In this document: piece by piece, positions 48,416-56,544 of the stretch | Numbering within the stretch: position 1 is the stretch's first letter | Layout of the letters: the number at the start of each line of letters is the position of its first letter | Source of the DNA: Actinacidiphila acidipaludis | Lineage (GTDB): Bacteria; Actinomycetota; Actinomycetes; Streptomycetales; Streptomycetaceae | DNA: 64,000 bases | NCBI RefSeq assembly: GCF_019890725.1 | Contig: NZ_JAINZZ010000023.1 | Span: 1-64,000, forward strand | Direction of reading: 5' to 3' | The notes under the pieces: generated by a model | The model's input: the letters and a program-made list of their open reading frames with translations, nothing else | Told to the model about the DNA's origin: nothing | Database searches by the model: none | Made by a program: the position numbers and the translations under genes

Positions 48416-49204
48416 TCAGGCGGCCAGGGGCAGGCGGCGGAGCTTGAGCACGCTGTCGGTCAGCCGCGCCGGGCGGCCCTCCGGATCGATCGCGTCCCGC
48501 TCCACCGCGTCGGCGACCAGGATCTCCCAGTCGCCCTCGGGCAGGTCCAGGCCGCGGCGGACGTCGTCGGCGGTCGGGAAGTCCACGTCGTGGTGAGCGT
48601 GACCGGCGTGGTCGCCCTCTTCGCCCTGGTGTCCGTGGCCCCCGTGATCGCCTTGGCCCGCATGGTCACGGTGACCCGCATGGTCGCCGTCGTCGCCGGG
48701 CGCGCCGGCGTCCCCGGACTCACCGGCGCCCGGCACCGGGGCCCACGGCGGGCGGGCGGCGTGGCCGACGACCAGCAGCACGCCGCCGGGCGCGACCGCG
48801 TCCGCGGCGGACCGCAGGATGCGCTCGCGCGGGATCTCGATCGGCGAGTGCAGGAAGTGCGTCGAGACGAGGTCGTAGGTCCCGGCCGGGAACGCGTCGG
48901 CGAGGTTGTGCCGCTGCCACTCGATGCGGCCCGCGGGCACTCCGGCCTCGGCCGCGTGTTCGGCGCCGCGGTCCAGGGCGACCTGCGAGACGTCGACGGC
49001 CACCACGTGCCAGCCCTGCTTCGCGAGCCAGATCGCGTCACCGCCCTCGCCGCAGCCCAGGTCGAGTACGGTGCCGGGGGCGAGCTCCGCCGCCTCCCTG
49101 ACCAGGGCCGCGTTGGGCCGGCCGCTCCACATCCGCTCGGTGCCGTAGCGGGTGTCCCAGTACTCCTCCGCGGAGGCCGGTACCTCGGGGCTGCTCATGT
49201 CCAT
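48416..49204 (-). CDS. Class I methyltransferase with His-rich insertion
   Basis: A 262-aa protein. The ATG at 49204 has AAGGA 4 nt upstream, and an ATG at 49198 is equally possible. Motif I is V-L-D-L-G-C-G-E-G-G-D-A (about 46-58), motif II is V-V-A-V-D-V-S, and S-T-H-F-L-H-S is near 114-120. After residue ~160 comes a ~45-residue insertion of Gly, Asp, Ala and ten His (repeats of D-H-A-G-H and H-G-G-H-G-H), then a normal end (EILVADAVERDAIDPEG). The insertion may bind metal. The family resembles small-molecule methyltransferases such as tellurite- or thiol-type. It diverges from an XRE-cupin regulator. Confidence 0.85.
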   Translation of the reverse strand: MDMSSPEVPASAEEYWDTRYGTERMWSGRPNAALVREAAELAPGTVLDLGCGEGGDAIWLAKQGWHVVAVDVSQVALDRGAEHAAEAGVPAGRIEWQRHNLADAFPAGTYDLVSTHFLHSPIEIPRERILRSAADAVAPGGVLLVVGHAARPPWAPVPGAGESGDAGAPGDDGDHAGHRDHAGQGDHGGHGHQGEEGDHAGHAHHDVDFPTADDVRRGLDLPEGDWEILVADAVERDAIDPEGRPARLTDSVLKLRRLPLAA

Positions 49205-49320
49205 CCGTTCCTTTCGTCGTCGCAACGTCCTACTCCGTCCGGCCCTGCCGGCGCCAGGACCCCGCGCCGTCCCGGCACAGGCGCGTCCCGCTCCCGAAGG
49301 GTCCGCGAAGCCCCGCCGAC

Positions 49321-49348
49321 TTGACAAAGCTTGTTGCCGGATCGGCAA
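49321..49348 (+). promoter_or_regulatory. Promoter and operator of the XRE-cupin gene
   Basis: A consensus -35 TTGACA (49321-49326) is followed by an inverted repeat TTGCCG-GAT-CGGCAA (49334-49348) just before the GTG at 49357. The arms are perfect with a 3-bp spacer. Spacing suggests a leaderless or near-leaderless transcript with autoregulation. Confidence 0.6.
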
Positions 49349-49356
49349 ATGGAAGG

Positions 49357-49971
49357 GTGACCGAGGACTCCGACATCACCGGTGTGCTGACCGCGGTGGG
49401 CCCGCGGCTGCGGGCGCTGCGGCGCGAACGCGGCGCGACGCTCGCACAGGTCGCCGAAAGCACCGGCATCTCGCTGAGCACCCTGTCCCGCCTGGAGTCG
49501 GGGCAGCGCCGGCCCACACTGGAGCTGCTGCTGCCGCTGGCCCGGGAGTACCGGGTGCCGCTCGACGAGCTGGTCGGCGCGCCGGCCACCGGCGACCCCC
49601 GCGTGTACCCGCGCCCGTTCACCCGGCACGGCCAGACGTTCATCCCGCTCACCCGCCACCTGGGCGGCCTGAACGCCTACAAGCAGATCCTGCCGCCGCG
49701 GTTGGGCCCGGACGGCAGGCCGCCGGACGTCCGCCCGGAGCAGAGCACGCACGAGGGCTACGAGTGGCTGTACGTGCTCTCCGGGCGGCTGCGGCTGGCG
49801 CTCGGCGAGCACGACCTGGTGCTGGCGGCGGGCGAGGCCGCCGAGTTCGACACCCGCACGCCGCACGGTTTCGCCAACGCCGGTACCACGCCGGTGGAAT
49901 GGCTCAGCCTGTACGGAGCCCAGGGGGAGCGCATGCACGTACGCGCCCGCCCCGGCCGAGGACCCGCCTGA
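49357..49971 (+). CDS. XRE family regulator with cupin domain
   Basis: A 204-aa protein from the GTG at 49357; the TTG at 49321 is read as a -35 box instead. The helix-turn-helix is LRALRRERGATLAQVAESTG, ISLSTLSRLESGQRRPTLEL. The C-terminal cupin (about 115-200) has E-G-Y-E-W-L-Y-V-L-S-G-R-L-R-L and A-E-F-D-T-R-T-P-H-G-F. Such regulators bind small molecules or amino acids through the cupin. It diverges from the His-rich methyltransferase, a possible target. Confidence 0.9.
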   Translation: MTEDSDITGVLTAVGPRLRALRRERGATLAQVAESTGISLSTLSRLESGQRRPTLELLLPLAREYRVPLDELVGAPATGDPRVYPRPFTRHGQTFIPLTRHLGGLNAYKQILPPRLGPDGRPPDVRPEQSTHEGYEWLYVLSGRLRLALGEHDLVLAAGEAAEFDTRTPHGFANAGTTPVEWLSLYGAQGERMHVRARPGRGPA

Positions 49972-50184
49972 GGCCGGCCACCGCCCCTGACCACCCGGCG
50001 GGACCGTCCGGTTCGACCATTTTGCCCGTCTTGATTTCCTCGACGGATTCAGCCTGGAAAAGGTCCCGAGGCTGCTGTAACACTCTGTGCCAGCTGGGTT
50101 GTGGCCACCCGGACCGCTGGAGGCTCGCGCGCACTGGGGGCGGGAACCGCCGACGCGCCGGTCGGGCGAGGAAGGTCCACTCGG

Positions 50185-51300
50185 ATGGAATCCGAAGCGA
50201 TACAGGGCGCGTCGGCGCCGCCGCAGGGGTACGACGAACCGGGCGACATGCCCGCCGCGGCCGCGCTCTTCCAGATCGCGGCCTCGCACGGCGCCGGCGG
50301 CCGGGCGAACGAGATCAGCGCGGAGTCGGGCCTGGACGACGCCCGGCTCACCGCCGGCTGGCGGACGTTGCGGGAACTGGAGCTGGTCCGGCTGTCCGGC
50401 GGTGTGGTGTGGCCGGTGGACTGCGACACCGCGCTGCGCATCCTCGTCGGCAGCTACACCTCGTACGCGCGGGCGCAGTTGCACAACGTCGGCGAGGCCA
50501 ACGAGGCCGCGCACATGCTGCTGAACGTCTTCGGGCGGAACACCCCGGCGCAGGCGGCGCCCTGCCCGGAGCCCGCGGACACCGGGCGGCGGCCGGTGGT
50601 CGTCGAGCGGTACACCGGGCCGGGCAGCCGCGAACGGGCACTGCGGGACACGGCCGGCTCGCTGCGCGCGTCGCTGGACTCGCTGCACCGCGGCCCACTG
50701 CCGTCCGACCGCGCGATCCTCGACACCCAGCTGGAGCTGGTCGCCGGCATGGCCGGCCGCGGCATCCGCATGCGGGCGCTGCACTCCCCCGCGATGCTGC
50801 GCGAGCCGGCCTGCGCCCGCTATCTCGCCTCGCTCACGGACCTCGGTGTGCGGGTCCGGCTGGTCGACCGCGTCGCCCTCGACCTGCTGATCGTCGACCG
50901 GGACACCCTGTGCCTGACCGGCGCGGCCGACGACGGTCCGTCGTCCCGCGGCGGTGGGGTGGTCGCGGACGACACGGCGATGGTCCGGATCCACGGTTCG
51001 GCCCTCACGCCGTCGTTCCAGGCCCTGTTCGACGCCTACTGGCGGCTCGCGGCCCCCTTCGTCCCGCCGAGCGGCGGCCGACTGCCCGTGCGTGGCCCGC
51101 AGTTGAGCACCTTCGAGCGGGCGGTGGTGCGGCTGATGTCCTGCGGCTACGACGACGGCCGCATCGCCCGCGAACTCGGCGTGGCCCCACAGGCGGTGGC
51201 GGACGTGGTGGACGCGCTCGTCCAACGCCTGGGCGCGGCCAGCCGGTTCGAGGCCGGCTTCCGGCTGGGCCGCGCGCTGGACGCGGGGCGTCTGCCCTAG
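50185..51300 (+). CDS. LuxR-like regulator (first of three related)
   Basis: A 371-aa protein from the ATG at 50185 with GAGGAAGG upstream. An N-terminal helical region resembles a winged helix (AAALFQIAASHGAGGRANEI, LDDARLTAGWRTLRELELVR). The central part resembles a phospholipase D-like sensor of the TrmB/LuxR type (SLHRGPLPSDRAILDTQLEL). The C-terminal LuxR-like HTH is LSTFERAVVRLMSCGYDDGR, IARELGVAPQAVADVVDALV followed by G-A-A-S-R-F-E-A-G-F. The A-x-S-R-F-x-A-G ending also occurs in the proteins at 59616 and 60494. Confidence 0.8.
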   Translation: MESEAIQGASAPPQGYDEPGDMPAAAALFQIAASHGAGGRANEISAESGLDDARLTAGWRTLRELELVRLSGGVVWPVDCDTALRILVGSYTSYARAQLHNVGEANEAAHMLLNVFGRNTPAQAAPCPEPADTGRRPVVVERYTGPGSRERALRDTAGSLRASLDSLHRGPLPSDRAILDTQLELVAGMAGRGIRMRALHSPAMLREPACARYLASLTDLGVRVRLVDRVALDLLIVDRDTLCLTGAADDGPSSRGGGVVADDTAMVRIHGSALTPSFQALFDAYWRLAAPFVPPSGGRLPVRGPQLSTFERAVVRLMSCGYDDGRIARELGVAPQAVADVVDALVQRLGAASRFEAGFRLGRALDAGRLP

Positions 51301-51435
51301 GACCGGCCCCGAAGTCCTCCGCGGACGGCCGGGCCGAGCGGGGGACGCGTCTCCCGGGGCCGCACGGCTCGGTCGGTCCTCGGACGCCGGGACGCGTTCC
51401 TCCGGCGCGGGACGGCGGTCCCCGGGGACCGGCCC

Positions 51436-51459
51436 GGCACGGCACGGCACGGCACGGCA
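51436..51459. repeat. GGCAC pentanucleotide tract
   Basis: Four perfect GGCAC units and a partial fifth form a 24-bp microsatellite in the 5' region of the XRE/MmyB gene. A perfect inverted repeat GACCGTAC-GCC-GTACGGTC follows at 51493-51511. Confidence 0.7.
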
Positions 51460-51492
51460 AGCGGAATGCTCCCGTAGGCTCGTCGTGACCAC

Positions 51493-51511
51493 GACCGTAC
51501 GCCGTACGGTC
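51493..51511. promoter_or_regulatory. Inverted repeat upstream of the XRE/MmyB gene
   Basis: GACCGTAC-GCC-GTACGGTC has perfect 8-bp arms. It lies about 100 bp upstream of the start and 12 bp after a -10-like TAGGCT (51475-51480). It is a plausible autoregulatory site. Confidence 0.5.
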
Positions 51512-51611
51512 CTCGCGCGCCCGGAGCCGTCACCCGCCCTCCGGTCCCCCGGCGCCCTGGGCGCCTCGCCCGGGTGCGCGGACCGACGGGGTGTCCGACG
51601 GGGAGCCGCCG

Positions 51612-52490
51612 ATGCGCAACCGCCAGGCCCTGCAGGCTTTGCTGGCCCGCGCCCGGGCCCGCGTCGACCCCGTGGAACTCGGCCTCGCGCCGCGTGCCGA
51701 TCCGCGGGGCCGCCGGGTGCAGGGCCTCACGCACGAGCACATGACGCGGCTGCTCGGCTGGCCCGAGCACAAGTACGGGTACGTCGAACGCGGCCGGCTC
51801 GCGCACATAGGCCCCGACGTGCTCGCGCCCATCGCCCGCATCCTGCACCTGAGCGAGCACGAGTGGGAGGCCGTCGTCCTCTACGCGACCGGGCTGCTGC
51901 CCGCGCACCCGCTGGACCCGCGCCCGGGCACGGCCGTGCCGTGGCCGTGGGAACGGGTGCTGCGGACCACCGACGAGATCGCGTACATCAACGACGTCGC
52001 ATGGGACGTCGTCGCCTACAACACGGCCTTCGCCCGGCTGTTCCGCAACCATGTGGTGCCCGGGAACACGATGCGGTGGATGCTGTTCGCGCCCGAGGCC
52101 AGGACCGTGCTGATGGACTGGGAGCACAGCTGGCTGCCGCTGCTCGTGCCGCAGTTGCGCAACGCCGTGTCGGCCCACCCCCACAACCGGACGCTGGCCC
52201 GCCTGCAGGCCGACGCGCGGCTCGACCCCGCGGTGGCGGCGGCCTACGACTCGCCCTCGCAGGAGTTCATGGGCCCGCGCGCCGACGAGTCCCGGCCGCT
52301 GCTGCACGCCGAGCTCGGCCCGGGGTGGGCGACGATGTGCGCGGCAGGCCCGTTCGGGGTGCCCGGCGGCCGGCTGATGTTCATCCTCTTCGACCCCGGC
52401 GAGCGCCGTCCCGCGCCGCGGCCCCCGCTGTACGCGCCGGCGCCCGGCCCGGTCGACCCTGCGCACGGGTCCGGGGCGGCCACCGCTTAG
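51612..52490 (+). CDS. XRE regulator with MmyB-like ligand domain
   Basis: A 292-aa protein. The ATG at 51612 with GGGGAG upstream is preferred over GTG 51591. The HTH reads VQGLTHEHMTRLLGWPEHKY, GYVERGRLAHIGPDVLAPIA. The MmyB-type domain follows: AYINDVAWDVVAYNTAFARL, N-T-M-R-W-M-L-F, WLPLLVPQLRNAVSAHPHN. This C-terminal PAS-like pocket binds fatty acids in some members and often controls a neighbouring dehydrogenase. No such target is adjacent. Confidence 0.85.
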   Translation: MRNRQALQALLARARARVDPVELGLAPRADPRGRRVQGLTHEHMTRLLGWPEHKYGYVERGRLAHIGPDVLAPIARILHLSEHEWEAVVLYATGLLPAHPLDPRPGTAVPWPWERVLRTTDEIAYINDVAWDVVAYNTAFARLFRNHVVPGNTMRWMLFAPEARTVLMDWEHSWLPLLVPQLRNAVSAHPHNRTLARLQADARLDPAVAAAYDSPSQEFMGPRADESRPLLHAELGPGWATMCAAGPFGVPGGRLMFILFDPGERRPAPRPPLYAPAPGPVDPAHGSGAATA

Positions 52491-52621
52491 TCTCGGACCG
52501 AAGGGCACGCGAGGGGACGTTCCGGACAGCCGCCGCCCGCGGGCGGGAGCCGGCCGGGACCGCCCGGCGAGGCCCGCACGGACGGACGCGCCCGGATGGA
52601 CGCGAGAAGGCGAGGACGGTC

Positions 52622-52927
52622 ATGACTGGGGTTGCGGCGAGCGGAGTGGCGGCCGGCGGGCTGGTCGGCGGCTACGCCATCGCCCGGTGGACCAGGCGGC
52701 GCGAGCTCGGCGGCGTGGCGCTGGCCGCGGCCGGCGCGGTCGCCGCACGCGAGTGGCGGCGGGAGGCGGGCACCGGAGCGGCGGCTGCCCTGACCGGTGC
52801 GTACGTGGCGGCGTTCGCGGGCTCGCACCCGCTGGCGAAGAAGGTGGGCGCGTGGCCGGCCGTGTTCGCGGTCGCGGGCGGCGTGGCCGCCGTGTCGTGG
52901 GTGGTCGCGGGGCGCGGCGCCCGGTAG
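52622..52927 (+). CDS. Small membrane protein
   Basis: A 101-aa Ala/Gly-rich protein with GCGAGG before the ATG. It has about three hydrophobic segments (ASGVAAGGLVGGYAIA, LGGVALAAAGAVAA, AVFAVAGGVAAVSWVVAG). It is conserved in general character among Streptomyces. Function is unknown. It is followed by the tandem hairpin repeats. Confidence 0.65.
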   Translation: MTGVAASGVAAGGLVGGYAIARWTRRRELGGVALAAAGAVAAREWRREAGTGAAAALTGAYVAAFAGSHPLAKKVGAWPAVFAVAGGVAAVSWVVAGRGAR

Positions 52928-52971
52928 TCCGGGGGCCGGTGCCCGGGACGGGCGGCCGCGCTTCTCCGGGC

Positions 52972-53366
52972 GACAGGCCGGCGGCCCTGGCAGGGGGGTC
53001 GCCAGGGCCGCCGGGGTTCTCGGGGGGTGTCCTCGTCCGCAGCGGAGATCGGGCCGGGGCCCGGAGGACCGGGGGCCGGAGGACCGGGGGCCGGGGAGTT
53101 TCCCGGCGGGAAGGGCCTTCCGCGCCCGGTCCCGCGCGGGTCCGGACAGGCCGACGGCCCTGACAAGGGGGGGTTCGCCAGGGCCGCCGGGGTTCTCGGG
53201 GGGTGTCCTCGTCCGCAGCGGGGATCGGGCCGGGGCCCGGAGGACCGGGGGCCGGAGAGGTTCCGGCCGGAAGGGCCTTCCGCGCCCGGTCCCGTGCGGG
53301 TCCGGACAGGCCGACGGCCCTGACAAGGGGGGGTTCGCCAGGGCCGCCGGGTTCTTGGGGGCGCGT
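52972..53366. repeat. Tandem 160-173-bp repeats, each with a terminator-like hairpin
   Basis: Two full copies and a partial third (starting near 52973, 53146 and 53306) share long identical blocks (CCGGGGTTCTCGGGGGGTGT, AAGGGCCTTCCGCGCCCGGT). Copy 1 has an extra 13-bp internal duplication. Each copy contains a GGCCCTG...CAGGGCC hairpin. They lie between the convergent membrane-protein and M23 genes, so they act as repeated bidirectional terminators. Confidence 0.85.
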
Positions 53367-53371
53367 GCCGG

Positions 53372-54640
53372 TCAGACCGCCACGTCGTGCGCCTGCAGCC
53401 AGGGTACGGGGTCGACGGGCGCGCCGCCGCCAGGACGCACCTCGAGATGCAGATGCGGCGCTGTGACGTTCCCGGTGGCGCCGACCCGGCCGACGGTGTC
53501 GCCCGTGGTCACCCGGCCCTCGGTCACGCACATCGTCGACAGGTGGCAGTACCAGACCTGCGTGCCGTCGTCGAGCGTGACCACCACGCGATAGCCCTGC
53601 GGGCCCGCCCAGCCGGCCGAGGTGACCGTTCCGCCGTGCACCGCGTGCACCGGGGTGCCGGTGGGGGCCGCGAAGTCCTGGCCGGTATGCAGGTTCGACC
53701 ACGGGTCGGACTCGCCGAAGGCCGCGGTCAGTGTGGCCGAGGCCAGCGGCTTGATGTAGGAGGCGGCGAGCGCGGCGCGGCGCTCGGACTCCGCCTGGGC
53801 GGCGGCCTCCGCGTCGGCCTTCGCCTTCGCCTCGGCGGCGGCCTTGGCGGCCGCGGCCTGCTCACGCACCTTGCGGGCCGCGGCCTCGCGTGCCGCGTGC
53901 TCGGCTGCGACCTTGGCAGCGGCGTCCCGCTCGGCCTGGGCGGCGGCCTCGCGCTCGGCGGTGGCCTGCCCGATGATGCGGGCGCGCAGCGCCTCGCCGG
54001 GGTCGGTGACGGCGGGCGCCGCCGTGGGAGCCGGACCCGGAACCGGGGTCACCGAGGGCGCCACCACGGGGGTCACGGCCTCGGCCGGCGCGGCGGCCGG
54101 TGCCGGGGCGTCGGCCGGGACCACATCGGGGACCGAGACGGCCACGGGCGCGGCGCCCTGGGCCGGCGCGGTGGGTGCCGCCGCCGCGACACCGGCGGCT
54201 CCGACCGCGGCCATGGCCGCGATGCCGAGGACGGTGCCGCCGCGGGCGACGTTGCGCTGGCGCGGCAGCTTGGGGGCGACGGTAGCGTCGCCGGGGACGT
54301 CCTGCGCCGCGCTCGGCACCTCAGCGAAAGGGGCCTCCGCGATGGGAACCTGCGTGAAGGGCGCGTCCGCGAAGGGGACCTGTGTGAACGAGGGCTGTGT
54401 CTGCGTGAACGGGGGCTGCGCGACCGGGGGCTGCGCGAACGGGGCCTGCCCGAAAGGGGGTTCCGCCGGACGCGGGGCCTCCGCCGGGCTGGGCGCCTCG
54501 GCGAACCGGGGTTCCGTCGTACGCGGCGCCTCCGTGAAGAACGCGAACGCGGGCTGCTCCCCGTCGGATCCGGGCTGCGATGCTGCACCGGTCCCGGGCT
54601 CGGGCCGGGCGGGTGCGTAGGCAGGCTGGTTCGACGCCAC
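53372..54640 (-). CDS. M23 family metallopeptidase
   Basis: A 422-aa protein from a GTG at 54640 with AGGAGAG upstream. The cytoplasmic N-terminus (~130 residues) is Pro/Phe/Ala-rich with repeated P-F-x-x-x-P-F units. One membrane segment follows at about 137-160, then a Pro/Ala linker, and an Ala/Glu/Lys coiled coil (about 220-300). The C-terminal ~115 residues are the lysostaphin-like domain: H-T-G-Q-D-F-A-A-P-T-G-T-P-V-H-A-V and H-L-H-L-E-V supply the zinc ligands. It should cleave peptidoglycan cross-links outside the membrane. A c-di-AMP riboswitch lies in its leader, and it diverges from a Tat amidase. Confidence 0.92.
   Translation of the reverse strand: MASNQPAYAPARPEPGTGAASQPGSDGEQPAFAFFTEAPRTTEPRFAEAPSPAEAPRPAEPPFGQAPFAQPPVAQPPFTQTQPSFTQVPFADAPFTQVPIAEAPFAEVPSAAQDVPGDATVAPKLPRQRNVARGGTVLGIAAMAAVGAAGVAAAAPTAPAQGAAPVAVSVPDVVPADAPAPAAAPAEAVTPVVAPSVTPVPGPAPTAAPAVTDPGEALRARIIGQATAEREAAAQAERDAAAKVAAEHAAREAAARKVREQAAAAKAAAEAKAKADAEAAAQAESERRAALAASYIKPLASATLTAAFGESDPWSNLHTGQDFAAPTGTPVHAVHGGTVTSAGWAGPQGYRVVVTLDDGTQVWYCHLSTMCVTEGRVTTGDTVGRVGATGNVTAPHLHLEVRPGGGAPVDPVPWLQAHDVAV
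54325..54470. repeat. Short tandem coding repeats in the M23 gene
   Basis: Degenerate 15-18-bp units (GNNCCTGNGTGAANGGG-like) encode the repeated P-F-x-x-x-P-F segments of the M23 protein's N-terminal region. Such tracts can expand or contract in frame. Confidence 0.6.
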
Positions 54641-54663
54641 GGGGGCGCTCTCCTTTCCTTCCC

Positions 54664-54812
54664 TCTCGCCTACCGGGTTAGCTGACGGGTTCGGAGCAGG
54701 AAGGTCTCCTACGGACAGGCTCGCGACTGTCCGATTCACCCCAGGTTCTCGGGTCCCCGGTTCCCGCGGACGGGATTCGGCAAGCGCACGGTGCCGCCTC
54801 TTGCGGCGGTGG
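54664..54812 (-). ncRNA. c-di-AMP (ydaO/yuaA) riboswitch
   Basis: The leader of the M23 gene contains the conserved core of the ydaO class, read on the minus strand: CCGGGGACCCGA, CTGGGGTGAATC, then a variable stem, GCTCCGAACCCGTCAGCTAA and CCCGGTAGGCGAGAG just upstream of the ribosome site. In Streptomyces this class senses cyclic di-AMP and turns off cell-wall hydrolase genes. The limits are approximate. Confidence 0.9.
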
Positions 54813-55238
54813 TGACGACCGCGCTGCGTTATCGAACGTTAATAGAGCCGGAGGCGAAATCCAAGCTGAATCGGGGAGTTGGCCACGGAACCAATCGGGC
54901 ACGAGTGATGCAGAGAGGCTAAAGCGGTCACCCGGTGCGGTCCGGCAACGATATGAACGTGTGTCAGTTGTTATCAACGGCAGCCCTCCGTGACTACATT
55001 CGGTGAACGAGCGGACGCGGTCCGGCGCAGACCGGGACCCGGCGCGCGCGAGCCCCGGCCGCCGGCACCCGGCCGCCGGGCGGAGCGAGCGCCAGCGGTC
55101 TGGACCTGTGCCATTACGCGAACCGCTTGGCAGGCCGCGGCGACCGGCCCCACGATGGGCTGGCTCGACGTTCTTGTCATGCACTCGCCCTTGCACGTCC
55201 GCCGACCCCACCGCACCGCGACGCCTCAGGGAGCCCCC
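54813..55238. other. Intergenic region between M23 and amidase genes
   Basis: These 426 bp, more AT-rich around 54840-54990, separate divergent cell-wall hydrolase genes. It must contain the promoter for the riboswitch transcript (leftward) and for the amidase (rightward). No clear consensus pair was picked. Confidence 0.4.
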
Positions 55239-55895
55239 ATGGCACGTCCCAGCCGTCCCCCCACCTCCCCCGACGGGACCGCGGCCGATCCCTCGGCCGC
55301 TCCCAGCCGCCGCTCGCTGTTACGCGGTGGCCTCGCCGTGGGCGCCGCGGCCACCGCGGGCCTGGCCGGCGAGTTGTGGACCGGCCGCGGCCGCGCGTCC
55401 GCCGCGACCGTCGACTACCCGGGCGCCACCTGGGCACCGGCCAGCACCGCCAACTACACGGCCTCCAACCGGCCGACGTCGTACCCGGTCAACCTGGTCG
55501 TCATCCACGTGACGCAGGAGACGTTCAGCGACACCATCAAGCTCTTCCAGGACCCGGCGCACGCGGCCGCCGCGCACTACGTCGTCCGGTCCGCCGACGG
55601 CGCGATCGACCAGTGCGTCCGCGAGCACGACATCGCCTGGCACGCCGGCAACTGGGACTACAACACCCGCAGCATCGGGATCGAGCACGAGGGGTGGGTC
55701 GACCAGCCGTCGTACTTCACGACCGCGATGTACCACGCGTCGGCCGCGCTGACCGCGGAGATCTGCGACAAGTACGGGATCCCCAAGGACCGCAACCACA
55801 TCATCGGGCACTACCAGGTGCCCGGCACCGACCACACCGACCCGGGCCCCAACTGGGACTGGGTGCGCTACATGCGCCTGGTCAACGGCGTCTGA
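55239..55895 (+). CDS. Tat-exported N-acetylmuramoyl-L-alanine amidase
   Basis: A 218-aa amidase_2 family enzyme. The ATG at 55239 has GGGAG upstream. A twin-arginine signal (S-R-R-S-L-L-R-G) begins near residue 24, followed by an Ala-rich hydrophobic stretch and a cleavage region near A-S-A-A-T. The catalytic domain shows N-L-V-V-I-H-V-T (zinc His), A-A-H-Y-V-V, I-A-W-H-A-G-N (second His), S-I-G-I-E-H-E-G, and I-I-G-H-Y-Q-V-P-G-T-D-H-T-D-P-G-P. It cleaves the amide between muramic acid and the stem peptide. Leu 28 is a TTA codon (55320-55322), implying dependence on the bldA tRNA. It is divergent from the M23 peptidase. Confidence 0.93.
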   Translation: MARPSRPPTSPDGTAADPSAAPSRRSLLRGGLAVGAAATAGLAGELWTGRGRASAATVDYPGATWAPASTANYTASNRPTSYPVNLVVIHVTQETFSDTIKLFQDPAHAAAAHYVVRSADGAIDQCVREHDIAWHAGNWDYNTRSIGIEHEGWVDQPSYFTTAMYHASAALTAEICDKYGIPKDRNHIIGHYQVPGTDHTDPGPNWDWVRYMRLVNGV

Positions 55896-55959
55896 CGGCA
55901 CGACGCCACGGCGGCCCGCGCGGCCGCACGTCGCGCCGGCGGCCTGTCCCCGACCCGGG

Positions 55960-56544
55960 TCAGGCCGCCGGCAGCGGGAACATCTCGCTGAGGCGGGGCA
56001 GGCGGCGCGCCGCCTCCGGCTCGTCCAGCGCACTCCACCGGGGGCCGTGCAGAGTGGCCGTCCCGCCGGCCGCGCCGGAGATCCGCTTCGCCCGGACCGC
56101 CGCGTCCAGGGCGTCGGCCGGGAGCGCGGCCACCCTCTCGTACGCCTCGGGGGCGAGCCGGTCCAGCGACTCCCAGGCCGGGCGGTCGTCACGCCACGTC
56201 TCGCGGGGGAGGCCGGACAGCCGCAGCACCTCGGGGACGTAGGCGAGGGAATCGGGGTCGCGGACCGCCGCCTCGAAGACCGGGCGGCCCAGGCCCACCA
56301 GCCAGTGCCGGAACCAGCAGAAGGTGTCGTCGGAGCACCAGCCGCCGAAGACCCGGTCGGCGGCGGCCCACAGGCTCCACGTCCGGGACTCCGCCATGCG
56401 CTGCTCCAGCCCCGCCTGGAAGCCGATGATGCCGTCGAGCGACTGACGCGTGAGGGCGGCCCGCAGCCACGCGTCCCGTTGGTCGCCGGTGAGGCCCTGC
56501 CGCCGGCAGCCCGCGATGAGAGTCCAGAGGGGGTCTGTCTCCAT
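55960..56544 (-). CDS. DUF4240 domain protein
   Basis: A 194-aa protein from the ATG at 56544. The long upstream frame is rejected because it runs through repeats. The DUF4240 pattern is clear: F-W/L-W-T-L-I-A-G-C-R-R at the start, S-L-W-A-A-A-D-R-V-F-G-G-W-C-S-D-D-T-F, F-R-H-W-L-V-G-L-G-R, and D-P-D-S-L-A-Y. Function is unknown. Immunity or regulatory roles have been suggested for relatives. Confidence 0.85.
   Translation of the reverse strand: METDPLWTLIAGCRRQGLTGDQRDAWLRAALTRQSLDGIIGFQAGLEQRMAESRTWSLWAAADRVFGGWCSDDTFCWFRHWLVGLGRPVFEAAVRDPDSLAYVPEVLRLSGLPRETWRDDRPAWESLDRLAPEAYERVAALPADALDAAVRAKRISGAAGGTATLHGPRWSALDEPEAARRLPRLSEMFPLPAA

Noticed and set aside
49321..49356. TTG at 49321 as start of the XRE-cupin gene
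   Set aside because: The TTGACA there is better read as a -35 box, followed by an operator palindrome and the GTG at 49357.
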